Assembly: GCA_025174535.1 (NCBI GenBank)
Contig: JALBUN010000014.1
Location: forward strand, 434,001 to 498,000
DNA length: 64,000 nucleotides
Direction: 5' to 3'
DNA from: Cantharellus purpuraceus
Lineage: Eukaryota; Basidiomycota; Agaricomycetes; Cantharellales; Hydnaceae
The notes beneath the pieces were generated by a model. It was not told where the DNA came from. It worked only from the letters and a program-made list of their open reading frames with translations, and did not search any database. Each line of letters opens with the position of its first letter. The stretch's first letter is position 1. This document shows, in pieces, positions 1-10,078 of the stretch. A program made the translations under genes and the position numbers.

Positions 1-712
1 GGTCTGGTTCGACAGGAGAAGAGCTGCGTGGTCTTTTGGTAGACTCGCAGTCAGAGTGAATTTGAAAAGAGTGAGTGATGGGGAGAGGTACACTGGAGCG
101 CCCAGAGGACCAGGAATTGACTTCGGTGTGAGCAGAAAAGAGATCCTCCGGATCGCAGTTATGATTGTCGAAGGGATAAGAAGGGATAGGAGAAGGGGGC
201 CACTTCCAGGTGCATCCTGGTACTTGAGTGGAGTTGAGTTTAGCGCGACAGATCCATGCAGATAGACGGCGAGATTGTTCCTGCCAACTTTCAATTTGGC
301 CGCGAATGATTTCGGTCCTCCCCGGGAGAGACAGGTGATTGTAAGTGAGTTGGAGTGTAGAAGGGAAAGAGGGAGGGATCATATTGATCTCGAGCAGTTT
401 TTCGGAAGGGACAAATAGAGGCAGGGACTCCAGGGCCATTTCTCCATTCCAATTGTGAGCGGCGGCTAGGATGTAGCGCCCTTTCATTTTTAGTGTTTCC
501 CAGTAGCAGCTAGCTAAATCGCTGCGAAGAATACCATATTCGTTAGAGGGATTGCCGAAATAGATAAAGTCGAACCGGCCAGGTTTGTAGTAGTCAAAGT
601 TGGTGGTATACTGATGTTCATAGTTGGGAAAGAAGACTGGCTCCTGGACGTATGAGTCCCCTTTCCTACGCAGAGCGAAGTCGAGAGGGGAGATTTCAGG
701 ATAGATAGCCAT
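1..712 (-). CDS. Extra ORF between pol and 3' LTR of the tandem gypsy element, copy 1 (cut by window edge)
   Basis: The ORF starts at the ATG at 712-710 and stays open on the minus strand to the window edge. It is the same ORF as 11762-12550 in the second copy. It lies about 170 bp downstream of the pol stop, on the same strand, where gypsy elements usually have only a polypurine tract and the 3' LTR. I do not recognise the protein and see no signal peptide or membrane segment. It is rich in Pro, Ser and Trp and has basic stretches near the C-terminal half. Eight substitutions separate the two copies over the first 720 bases, and all are CpG transitions. It could be an accessory protein or captured sequence. 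Openness in both copies is weak evidence because the duplication is recent. Confidence 0.5.
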   Translation of the reverse strand, partial: MAIYPEISPLDFALRRKGDSYVQEPVFFPNYEHQYTTNFDYYKPGRFDFIYFGNPSNEYGILRSDLASCYWETLKMKGRYILAAAHNWNGEMALESLPLFVPSEKLLEINMIPPSFPSTLQLTYNHLSLPGRTEIIRGQIESWQEQSRRLSAWICRAKLNSTQVPGCTWKWPPSPIPSYPFDNHNCDPEDLFSAHTEVNSWSSGRSSVPLPITHSFQIHSDCESTKRPRSSSPVEPD

Positions 713-883
713 GTTGGTAGTAAAAAGATGGAAGGTAGTTGGGCAAAATTTTTGTATGAATAACGTGGTTTCAAGATAGACAGTGATATAGTTAGATAGA
801 AGAGAGTATGGAAAGAAATGGAAAGGACTAGAAAGTGAAAGCCAGCCTTAGAGACTGCTAGTAGAAGTAGGATTAGGCATATA

Positions 884-3800
884 CTAGTAAGACTTACTCC
901 AGGGTTGGGTATCCCATCGGCGGAGTACGTCGGGAGCGTTCTTGAGGTAACAACGAGGGAGCCATTCATCATAGGAGGAGTCATATCCCATGAATTGTGT
1001 GAGCAATTCCTGGGTTCGCCAGCCATGTCGAACCTTGCGCCAGCATTCGCCGACAATGGATTTGACTTCATATTCGGGTAACTCAGTGAAGTCAGCACGG
1101 TTCAAGCTCCTGGTAGGCCGCTTGCCAAAGAGAGGGTTGGAGAGAGAGTATGGCTCAAGGTGAGCAACATTGAGGACTGGATGGATTCCATAGGACGCGG
1201 GCATGCGCAACCGGTACGTAGCTGGCCCTAATTTTTGAAGGATTTCAAATGGACCGTCATACTTCATGAGAAGCTTCTTACCTCGGCCCAAAGTAGAGCG
1301 TAAGAGATTGAGAGAATGGGGGTTAAGGAGGACGAGGTCACCTGCCTCGAACTCAATGGCTAGGTGCCCAGCGTTGTAGCTTTGTTGCTGGGCAACCTGC
1401 ACAAATTGCAGGGACTGCCTGGCTTGTGATCGGTAAGCCTCAAATTCATCTAGAAAATGATTGGCATTCGTACTTTCAACCTCAGGAGCAAGTAGGGCCG
1501 ATCTAGCGCGATCGGGAAGTTTGGCGGCAAACTTGGCTGGATTTGTTGAAAGCGGTCGCGCTACACTGTCAGGGGCAGGATGTAGGTAAGAAGAAGGTGT
1601 GCGTGGATGATAACCGTAGAGTAGAAGCGTGGGGGCTAGACCAGTAGCCAAGTGGGGGGTGTTATTGTAAGAGAATGCAAAAGGAGTGGTGAGAGCCGCC
1701 CAGTCATCGCGCGTGGGGCTTACATAAGAGCGCAGCGCGGTTTCCAGCGTCTGATTCAAAATCTCTGTCTGCCCATCAGCTTGAGGATGATAGGCAGTAG
1801 TTAAGGCTCTTTTCATGTTTAGCTGTTTGCATAACTCTTTCCAAAAAGTGCTAGTCCATCTAGAATCCCTATCAGATATGATTTGCTTAGGGATTCCATA
1901 TTTGGACAGTACATGTTCAAAAAATAACCGAGCTGTACCCTCCTCATTAATGGTACTTTGAGTAGGGATAAAGATTCCATATTTTGTGAGTTTATCCACT
2001 ATTACCAGGATGGAATCATATCCATTGCTCTCGGGCAATTCCGTGATGAAATCCATGGTTATGACTTCAAATGGATTTTCTGGAATAGGAATGGGCTGTA
2101 ATAATCCAATGGGTGCGTGTCGCCTAGGTTTGGCTTTCTGGCAAATGTCACAGCTTACAACAAACTTTTTGACATCTCTACTCATTCTAGGCCAATAGAA
2201 AGTAGAAGCCAGCTTGTTGTACATTTTGTGATAACCCGCATGCACTCCTTCAGTGATTTCATCATGAATTTCACTTAGAAGTTTAGCTTGCTCATCCTTG
2301 GGTACACACAGCCTGTAATTTCCATTCCAATCTTCAAAGTAAAGCAATCCATCCTCATTTTCAAAAAAGAGAGGATGCTTTGGGCTGATCCAATTAGACT
2401 CCTGTCGTAATTCAGATCTGACCCTTTTGAAGTAAGGATCTTTGGCATATGCATCAACTATTTTCTGAATCTCCTCCTGAGCAAGGCTAGAGACTAGATT
2501 ATAGCTTTTGGCTGTTACGTATGGAATGGTGAAGTCTTCTTCAAGGCTGGTATTAGCTTGGATGGAAGAAGAATACACTTTCTGCGGAATTCTCTGGTTC
2601 TCTTCTTCATACGCAGCCATTAACATTAAAGTCCTGGCTTCAAATTGGGGAGAGATGTCAGAATAAAAATCTGCAAGTGGATCCTGTTCTGAATCCAGGA
2701 TAGTAGAAATGGTGTCATCAGAAGAAGGTCCATCTTGGTATGGAACATTTCTCCTGAGTCTAGAGATAGGATCTACATTGGAGTGAACCTGTCCTGCTCT
2801 GTGTACAATTTTTAATTCAGGGTATGCAGCAAATACTGTTCCCCAAGTTAATAACTGCCTATTAATTTGGTAGGTCCGACTCCAGATAAGGGCTGCATGG
2901 TCTGTAATTGCTACTACTTTCTCCCCTTCAATGTAGGGTTGAAATTTGATAAGACCATCTCGTAACGCAAGCGCCTCTCTTTCCGTAGGAGAGTAATTTC
3001 TTTCAGCTGGTTTCAAGGTACGAGACCAGTAAGCAATGACTCGTTCTACTGAAACCGTAGTGTTTTCAAAGTCTTTATCCCAAGTACCTGGCTTAGGGAG
3101 AGTCTCCTCCTTTGACACAGGAATCACCATTTGGGGTACAGGTAATCCTTTGTCATATGCTGATTTGAGTTTCTCATACCCTTTGGTACCCTTGAGATCT
3201 CTGATTTTGAGAGGTTGGATCTGCTGAAGTATAGCGGCAATTCCAACATCACATGCATCAGAGTAGACTCTGTATCCAAGACCAGGAATGGCATATGCCC
3301 TAACTGGTGCACTGACAAGGGCATTCTTAGCCAAATCAAAGGCTTCCTGTTGAATAATGCCCCATTCCCAAGTTGAATTCTTTTTGAGCAACTCAAACAA
3401 AGGAGCTACAATCCATGCATAGAATGGTATATATGAAGAGAAGTATACCACCATTCCAAGGAAGATTTGTAGGTCATGCACATTCTTTGGCTCTGCCAAT
3501 TCTAGTATAGCATCTATCTTCTCCTTGTGAGTTGATAGACCCAACCGTGATACCTTTTGTCCCAACAGTAGCAAAGACTGGTAGGCCAAATGGCACTTAG
3601 CAGGAGATAAGGTGATTCCAGACTTTTCTATAGCTCCAAACACTTTGTCCAGATGTTCTAAATGTTCTTTGAATGTCTTGGAATATATGACAATATCATC
3701 TATATAGACCAGGGCAAATACCCATAGAAAAGGTGCTAGGACACCTTGCATTACTCTTTGAAAGACTGCAGGCCCATTCCGATACCCAAAAGGCATCCGT

Positions 3801-3884
3801 TTGAACTGATACAGTCCTCTATGAGTTCTGAATGCAGTTTTTTCTTTGGCACTGTCTGACATTTGAAGCTGCGTGAAACCCGCT
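884..3884 (-). pseudogene. pol: gypsy pol, C-terminal part: RT palm/thumb, RNase H, integrase, chromodomain (copy 1)
   Basis: This is the long open frame downstream of the LTR that interrupts the RT. It holds the RT palm with YIDD about 65 residues in, and an RNase H domain with YSDA near residue 213 and TDHAALIW near 335. Next comes an integrase HHCC finger (HAGYHKMYNK through CDICQKAK) and an integrase core with MDFITELP, SDRDSRWTS and DGQTEILNQ supplying the D, D and E. The C-terminus carries a chromodomain-like segment (EYEVKSIVGE ... YDEWLPR), which points to a chromovirus. The first residues of the open frame derive from the LTR and are not a real start. Frame is conserved across the insertion point. 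The catalytic motifs are present, but the gene is split from its N-terminal half and cannot give full-length Pol without removal of the LTR. Confidence 0.93.
3880..3884. repeat. Target-site duplication, left (ccgct)
   Basis: The five bases ccgct precede the TG of the LTR and recur exactly at 5486-5490 after its terminal CA. This is the 5-bp duplication expected of a gypsy integrase and marks a bona fide insertion into the RT codons. Confidence 0.92.
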
Positions 3885-4224
3885 TGTTTTGGAACCCACA
3901 AAATTATGGTGTTAGGGCAAACTCTAAATCACCACAATTCCGTGAATGAACAGCTGAGAAGAATATCAAACCCTGCTGCAGCACAACTCCAGAAACGATT
4001 TAATGTTTGTACTTTGGTTACAATCCTTTGTATTGGTCAATGCAGACTATACGCTGTTTTGGAACCCGCAAAATTATGGTGTTAGGGCAAACTCTAAATC
4101 ACCACAATTCCATGAATGAACAGCTGAGAAGAATATCAAACCCTGCTGCAGCACAACTCCAGAAACAATTTAACGTTTGTACTTTGGTTACAATCCTTTG
4201 TATTGGTCAATGCAGACTATACGC
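3885..4224. repeat. 170-bp tandem duplication of LTR edge
   Basis: Bases 3885-4054 and 4055-4224 are near-identical head-to-tail copies beginning with tgttttggaaccc and ending with actatacgc. They differ at a few positions, for example cacaaa versus cgcaaa. The same duplication is present in the second tandem copy at 15723-16062. Confidence 0.93.
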
Positions 4225-5485
4225 AGAAAGGTAATACGTTTCTTAGCAGCAAGAAATGAATAAGACTTCCAGAGTCTAGAATTCACGGACGCTTAGGGGT
4301 CCAGATATTCAAAAAGAGGGGAATGCACTTAGAGGCTAAAGGAAGTAGGTGGATGAATCCAACCGTCCAACCAGTGGCACTCAGAAGCGGGTAACAGCGA
4401 TGTGTGAAGTAGTCTAGCAACTGCTTCACACGAGTTCAAGCTTCTAATGCTCTGCAAAGGCAGTACACACTAGTTACTTAAACAAGAGCACTAATGGCAG
4501 GACTATCGACAGACAATCTCACCCTGTAGATTCATAGTCACGTGAGGCAGATACTACACTCACGCCCAAAGCAGGAATATCACTACCTTGAGTGCAATCA
4601 AGTACAGTTACACAACTGTAAAAGATCCTTGAACTGGTAATCAACAGTTACTGAGATAGAGGATGACACTGTATGTCACTCTAGTCACACTGGTGTGCAG
4701 AAGATGGGTAGAATATGATGATATGTTCTTCTTTCAGAGGCAGAATGGCCTCCTTATATATTGTATTTACAGGGGCTGACTAATGCTTCTGGAATATTCT
4801 ACCTATTAATAGATGGAAACTACTGGAAGGTTGTGGAAGGTGGAAGAAAGGGGTAGAATATTCCAAGCCAATCACAGGATCTGATCACAGCACTAACACT
4901 GATCAGGAGCTGAATAATGGTTCTGGAAAGTTCTATCTAATAATAGAAGGAAACAGCTAGAATGTTATGGAAAGGGGTAGAATATTCCAAGGCAATCACC
5001 TGATTTGATCACCCATCAGCTGATCTGATCCCTGAGCTAGGCACTGATCAGGCAAAAAGAAGGGTGTCCACCCTGTTTTCTGCACTGGTTTGCACAGCCA
5101 TGGATAGCCACATGTCATGTGATGATCTCCACGGAAAATAGTGCCCTGAGAGGCTGTGGTTGTTAAGTTACAGAATATTTATTGATCAGAGACATCTGAG
5201 CTTGAATTGAGGCCAAATGCCTGGTCCAAAAGGGGAGAGGCGGCTGCGCTAAGGTTTGTGGGCGCCTATGAGTCCACAACTGTAGCACAGCAGAAATAAA
5301 TGATTCTGAGCCGAGTTCTGCATGGAATATTCCTGAAAAAATATGGAAAAATAGAGAATATTTGAATAAGTCCATTCCAGGTACAAGCATCAAATATATG
5401 CTGATATTTAGGAATGGAAAAGCAAAGAATAGCACATTGGTGCTGCATAAATGGAATTTGATAGGGAAAAGGTGGTTCCCATACA
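3885..5485 (-). mobile_element. Solo LTR, family A2, inserted in the RT (copy 1)
   Basis: The LTR is 1601 bp with TG...CA ends, flanked by the ccgct duplication, and has no internal region. It therefore arose by insertion followed by LTR-LTR recombination. Its first 170 bases (3885-4054) are repeated immediately at 4055-4224, so one LTR edge is tandemly duplicated. It shares both edges and a central region (about 4230-4700 on the plus strand) with the element's own LTRs. It lacks their gagtcat-rich array and instead has several tgatca/gatctgatc motifs, so I separate it as subfamily A2. A TATA-like sequence on the minus strand lies near 4754-4763. Confidence 0.92.
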
Positions 5486-6872
5486 CCGCTAATGCATCCA
5501 AAGTGGATAACCAACGAGATCCAGTGAGCGCCTGCAAAATGGAATCTTGTCTTGGCAAAGGGAATTCATCTGGGACAGCAATCTCATTGAGTTTCCTATA
5601 GTCTATACACATCCTAGGTTTCCCATTACGATAGGCTATAAGTGCTGGGAAACCCCAAGGACTTTTGGATGGTTCAATGACTCTGAGACTGAGCCAAGCA
5701 TCCATTTGCTTGTCAATGACTTCCCTTTTGGCAGGTGAAGCATTATAAGGTGGTAGTGAAATTTCTTTGGCCTCAGGCCTGAGATTGATTTCAACTCTTG
5801 CATCGTAATTGCTAAGTCTGCCATCAAGACCAAATGCGTCTTTATGCGCCAAAACTGTGTTTTGGAGAGCCTTCCTATTGAACTCATTGAGCTCTGGCGA
5901 GAAGTCAATTTCATCCAACAGTTGGTTTTCAGGAACATCCTCAGGAGGAGTCTCCTGAGCCTTAGGTCCTCCTTGTACCACCTCTCCATCTGATTCAAGA
6001 GAGGCAACAGTAGGTATTGTACCAGACTCAAAGTTCTGTTGAGCAAGAGCTTTGATGAGTCTGGCATGAGAGAGTCTAGTCTCTAATTGACTCTGATTCA
6101 AATTAGAAGTCCGATCCAGCCAATTGGAAGGATTCCTAGTATGACCCAGAAGTTGTCCTTGATGTATAGTAACTGGTTGTGATGAAAAATTGCTAACATG
6201 TAGGCATGGGTTATTCCGAGATACAATTGCATCTGAAATGCCATAGAAATCTTCAGGCCCGTGATTGGAGTGAAGCACTTTTTCCACATAAACTTCATTA
6301 CTATTCCCAGGAAAATAGATAGAAGCTGGAATTAGAGAAGCAGTTTCAGGAGGAATTGTGACGGGATGTAAGGCCCTGACACTTGAATCCGAAATGCATG
6401 CTCTAATCCGTTTCTGAGATTTCTTAATACGTCTATGAGCCTTGAACTTTGCAGTCAGAGATGCAAGGTCAGGTAGGGCTCTTATTTTAAAGGTGTGACC
6501 ATTCTCATCCAATAAGGGTGAGCTCACTGAGTTCTCAATTTTAGCTTTCCGTCCAGTATTACCAAACATAAGATGGCTATCTGAGCCTTCTCTTAAAAGC
6601 GAGATTGAGTACTGATCAGCAAAATCATTCCCAAGAATGACAGGGGTAGTCATGCCTTTGACCACATAAGCTTCAACTTCAATTTGGACTGGTCCAGAGT
6701 CAGAGTCAAAGTAAATGGGTATTGTAACGTATCCAGAAATTTTGGATGTGCCAGTAACTTGTATCAAGTTAATTTTCTGACCCATTTTGATTTTAGGAGG
6801 ATTCTCCATAGAGCAGAGAGCTTTCTGAGAGATAAGGGTTATGTCTGAACCAGAATCAGCTACTAGGGTAGT
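5486..6872 (-). pseudogene. pol: gypsy pol, N-terminal part: protease and RT fingers (copy 1)
   Basis: The frame runs directly on from the gag stop (TAA at 6875-6873) without a shift. It opens with an aspartic protease active site, LVADSGSDITLI, followed by a flap-like glycine region and ILGNDF. After a linker of about 200 residues comes the RT N-terminus (PPYNASPAKREVIDKQMD, then CIDYRKLNEI and LPRQDSILQALTGSRWLST). It stops at the LTR insertion in the RT. The apparent extension to 5163 is LTR sequence read through and is not Pol. Whether Pol is made by stop readthrough or the TAA is a mutation cannot be decided from sequence alone. Confidence 0.9.
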
Positions 6873-8579
6873 TTAATTCTTCCCATATTCTCCCAGCCAA
6901 ACATTTGTAGTGGTTGCAGAAGATCCGAGGAAAGCACAGCCAGCTGGTCTGGACATGAAACGCTTGAGTTTAATCAAAGAGTTTGGAGCCCAACTAGTAA
7001 GCTTAGAATTCCTTAGGAATGCAGCTACATGTTTGGAATCTTTCATTAACCTTCTCCTCTCTTGATGAGATTTAGGAGTGAACGTCTCAGAAAAAGATTT
7101 TTCCAGAGACAAAGGCTCAGAAGATTCTTCTCTATTAGGTATGGATCCCCCCAGTCGGGACATACTTTCCAGCAAGCTCATGGCTGGTTTGGCAAGTTGA
7201 CAATGTGCTTCTGTATCCTGAGCAGAGTCCTGTTGATCCAAAGAAGGTTCTTCAGGAATATTCTCAGTTGCAACATTATTAACGTGAGCATTGTCTGAAT
7301 TTGAATCTACTTCTGATTCATGAAGTGATTCAAGGTACATATCCTCATAGGCAAGGTCTGCATTAGCTTCTTCATTAGAAACTGTGTAACGTGTATGGGC
7401 AGAGCGAGATGCTGAACTGGCATGTTTGCACTCATTATCCCAATGCTTGTTACTGCCACAATGCCTGCAGGGTCTAGCTCCTTTGGATTCAGGTGTGGAA
7501 TTTTTAGACACATTAGAATCATCCCGAGGGAATTTTGGAGGATTCAATTTGGATGACCATCCAACCAGATGAGCTCTAGCATCTCTAAAAGATCTGTTTG
7601 AGTCAAACCTAGGTTTGGGTTGATGCAAAGAATTTTCCAAATTTCTAATACGTCTTTCCAGGTTGTCTCCTGAAGAGAAAGGAGCATGCGACAATGATTC
7701 CTTGTGATACTTGATAGCAGTTTGGAATTCCACTGCAGATGAACACCTGTGAGCATCAATGACTGTATGCCAGTAAGGTGGTGCACCATTCATGATTTCC
7801 AATATAAGCTCTGAGTCTGACAGCTTGCTGACCAGTCTCAATAGCTCTGACTTTCTAACGTAATACTCACTAGAAGTCTCATTAGTAAAGCCAGGCTCTC
7901 TGAAAGTAGCACGAGTTGCTCTAGCTTTCTGCCTATCCAACCAGGCTCTGTTCATATAGTATGAACCAATGACTTCTCTGATGGACTTCCAGTCCTCAGT
8001 TGCTTCTTGGCGGTAGGATAATGGTAAAGAGAAAAACCACCGCTCTGCTCCTTTACGCAACCGCAAAGGGATAATTTGTCCCAATTGCTTGAAGACTGTA
8101 GGAGATCGCTGAGCCAAATGATTTACTTTCAATATCCATTGAGCCAGATTGTCAGGGTTTCCATCCCATTCAGGGACTAAGTCCTGATGCAACTTGTTAT
8201 CAAAGTAAGCTTCTAGCTTGCTCTGAGTTACTGGAGCGTCTAATCTGAGATTAGGGTTTCTCTGATCAAGATCCCCCCAGTCTGGACTATGACCGTAACC
8301 TCCACCATCACCTCCATCAAGAGGACCTGAGCCTCCATGCCTACCAGGAGGGGGAGGATTACTCCTCACACTTCTATGTGACAATGATGGTCTAGGTAAA
8401 AATGGATTAGGTGTATGAGGGGGACCAAGAGATCCGTCATCATCAGGAGGTTCACCTCCAGGAGGTGGAGCACCTCCTCCAGAAGCTCCATAAGGTCTGT
8501 GAGGAACCGTAATGGATTCTGGAATGCCCAAAGTACCCCTGCTCCAAACTTGAGGAGGAGTATAGAACATTTCTTCCAA
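6873..8579 (-). CDS. gag: gypsy gag: capsid and zinc knuckle (copy 1)
   Basis: The 568-codon frame has a Pro/Gly-rich N-terminal linker (residues about 25-95) and a retrotransposon Gag capsid-like region at about 120-300 (EAYFDNKLHQDLVPEWDGNP ... WILKVNHLAQRSP ... AERWFFSLPLSYRQ). One CCHC knuckle follows, CRHCGSNKHWDNEC. An acidic Ser-rich tail then leads to the stop TAA at 6875-6873. The frame overlaps the end of the upstream ORF by about 210 bp in a different phase and is open upstream of its first ATG. This suggests it is expressed as an extension of that ORF, or that one base was lost. The protease follows in the same frame directly after the stop. Confidence 0.88.
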   Translation of the reverse strand: MEEMFYTPPQVWSRGTLGIPESITVPHRPYGASGGGAPPPGGEPPDDDGSLGPPHTPNPFLPRPSLSHRSVRSNPPPPGRHGGSGPLDGGDGGGYGHSPDWGDLDQRNPNLRLDAPVTQSKLEAYFDNKLHQDLVPEWDGNPDNLAQWILKVNHLAQRSPTVFKQLGQIIPLRLRKGAERWFFSLPLSYRQEATEDWKSIREVIGSYYMNRAWLDRQKARATRATFREPGFTNETSSEYYVRKSELLRLVSKLSDSELILEIMNGAPPYWHTVIDAHRCSSAVEFQTAIKYHKESLSHAPFSSGDNLERRIRNLENSLHQPKPRFDSNRSFRDARAHLVGWSSKLNPPKFPRDDSNVSKNSTPESKGARPCRHCGSNKHWDNECKHASSASRSAHTRYTVSNEEANADLAYEDMYLESLHESEVDSNSDNAHVNNVATENIPEEPSLDQQDSAQDTEAHCQLAKPAMSLLESMSRLGGSIPNREESSEPLSLEKSFSETFTPKSHQERRRLMKDSKHVAAFLRNSKLTSWAPNSLIKLKRFMSRPAGCAFLGSSATTTNVWLGEYGKN

Positions 8580-9946
8580 ACCTGCAGATCCAGTAAGTTT
8601 ACTAGGATCCTGATGGTAAGGAGAATTGAAAGAGTAGAGGGTCTGGGACCACGATTGTAAACTGCAGACTGTCTCTGTCTAATCCGTTCATGATCAACTG
8701 GAAAGTTTTCTCCTTGATCTGTTCTGGAAATCAAAGGAGCTTCCTTAGCAGTATAGGCAACAGTGGACTGCTGAATGTTTCTAACAGGCATAGATGCATG
8801 AGGAGGAACTTCATGTCCAAGGACAGGGTTCACCGGTGCATTAATGACCTTGGCTTCATAGAAACTAGTATCTGCAGCAACCTTTCTCTGCAAAGCAGCT
8901 TGGGCAGCAGCAAAACGAATTTTGAAGCTGTTAATGTCAGAAGACATTTCCGCAATATCTGGGAGTGCAGGAGACAAAAAGTCATCCTTGACTGGTTTCC
9001 ATATACCATTAGACTTGGATACCGCATCCCAATAAAATGCCAAAAAGTTTTCTACATCTTCACGTAGCGTAACACAAAGCACTTCCATGTCCTTGGAACT
9101 CCAAAGGGAGTCACTAGGCCATTCTGAAGGCAATGAAGGGACAGTAGGAGTAGGAAGTTTCATCTGCTGCAATACGCTTTCTCTTTCACTTGCAAGGTGA
9201 TTGAGTGCATCTAACAGTTGCTTATACTTCCATGGATCAAGATAATACCCCGTACTACCATGTTGACTAACCCGTCCAGGATGTCCGAGTAGTACTACAT
9301 TGAGTAAGGCTAACTCTTTCTTGAAGAGTCCAATAGCAAGGCGATTCAGAGCTCTAGTACCTGGTGCTTCCGCATGATTAAAGCTCATCTCTGCAATGCT
9401 AAGGAGTGCATCTCTTCTGGAAGAGAGTAGGGGATCAAGTCTGACCTCTCTCCGTACTCTTGCTGCACTGAAGCTTTTCAAAGGCTTACCAGGCACTATG
9501 AAGACATTTTGTAATGGTCCCGTGATAAGGGGTCCATCAAAAGTCCAATTGGTAAGTGCATGGTCAGTCTGATCAACTTCCACAGCAAAAGAGGCATCTG
9601 CAGCACTAATCTCTTCATCCGTAGTAAATGTCTGGTCAAGATCATTCACAGGAGTGAGTGGGGATCTAGTGTGCAAGAAACCAGGAGTAATAGGGGCAAT
9701 TGGCCGCTCTGGTTGAGCAGCCAAAGGAGTAGACAGGTCATCCTCAAGTTGTTGTTGTTGTCGAATTGTTGAGGTAGACATGTTGCTCAGCTTGAATGAG
9801 GTCAACTTGTCACGAGGTCGATATGATTCGAAACGAGTTTGAATACAAGTTGGTGTTGGATAAGGGTTTAGATAAAGAGGAGAGTTAGGATTAGAGGAGG
9901 AGGGCAGACGAGTGTGACTATAGAACTTGTCCTCTGGAAATTCCAA
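8366..9946 (-). CDS. N-terminal gag-region ORF of the gypsy element (copy 1)
   Basis: This 526-codon frame lies between the 5' LTR/primer site and gag. I recognise no domain. An internal ATG (MSTSTIRQQQQLEDD) near residue 55 is an alternative start. The body is mostly helical, with Arg- and Leu-rich stretches. The last 65-70 codons (from about 8640) are Leu-rich and overlap gag in another phase, and look like out-of-frame read-through of the gag linker. The likely product is therefore an N-terminal gag extension joined to gag by a -1 shift, or broken from it by a single-base deletion. The second copy has the same arrangement. Confidence 0.7.
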   Translation of the reverse strand: MEFPEDKFYSHTRLPSSSNPNSPLYLNPYPTPTCIQTRFESYRPRDKLTSFKLSNMSTSTIRQQQQLEDDLSTPLAAQPERPIAPITPGFLHTRSPLTPVNDLDQTFTTDEEISAADASFAVEVDQTDHALTNWTFDGPLITGPLQNVFIVPGKPLKSFSAARVRREVRLDPLLSSRRDALLSIAEMSFNHAEAPGTRALNRLAIGLFKKELALLNVVLLGHPGRVSQHGSTGYYLDPWKYKQLLDALNHLASERESVLQQMKLPTPTVPSLPSEWPSDSLWSSKDMEVLCVTLREDVENFLAFYWDAVSKSNGIWKPVKDDFLSPALPDIAEMSSDINSFKIRFAAAQAALQRKVAADTSFYEAKVINAPVNPVLGHEVPPHASMPVRNIQQSTVAYTAKEAPLISRTDQGENFPVDHERIRQRQSAVYNRGPRPSTLSILLTIRILVNLLDLQVWKKCSILLLKFGAGVLWAFQNPLRFLTDLMELLEEVLHLLEVNLLMMTDLLVPLIHLIHFYLDHHCHIEV

Positions 9947-10060
9947 ATCGGTTTGTTCCAGATTACGAGAAACTATATTGAGTAAGGACTTAGTGATAGA
10001 GGATTGGGTTATATCTGCAATGGTGCTTAGAATCTACACTCTAGACACTGCTTAAGCAAT

Positions 10061-10077
10061 TCCCAGAGTGTCCACCA
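10061..10077 (-). other. Candidate primer-binding site, copy 1
   Basis: One base inside the LTR edge at 10079, the minus strand reads TGGTGGACACTCTGGGA. A tRNA 3' end complementary to this would finish in CCA preceded by a plausible acceptor stem and T-stem. The cognate tRNA was not identified. An identical site is at 21900-21916. Confidence 0.6.
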
Positions 10078-10078
10078 A

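Noticed and set aside
3885..3901. Apparent N-terminus of the long pol frame beginning inside the LTR
   Set aside because: The first codons are LTR sequence. The true protein context is RT, interrupted by the insertion.
5163..5485. C-terminal 107 codons of the protease/RT frame
   Set aside because: They read through the inserted LTR and do not resemble RT.
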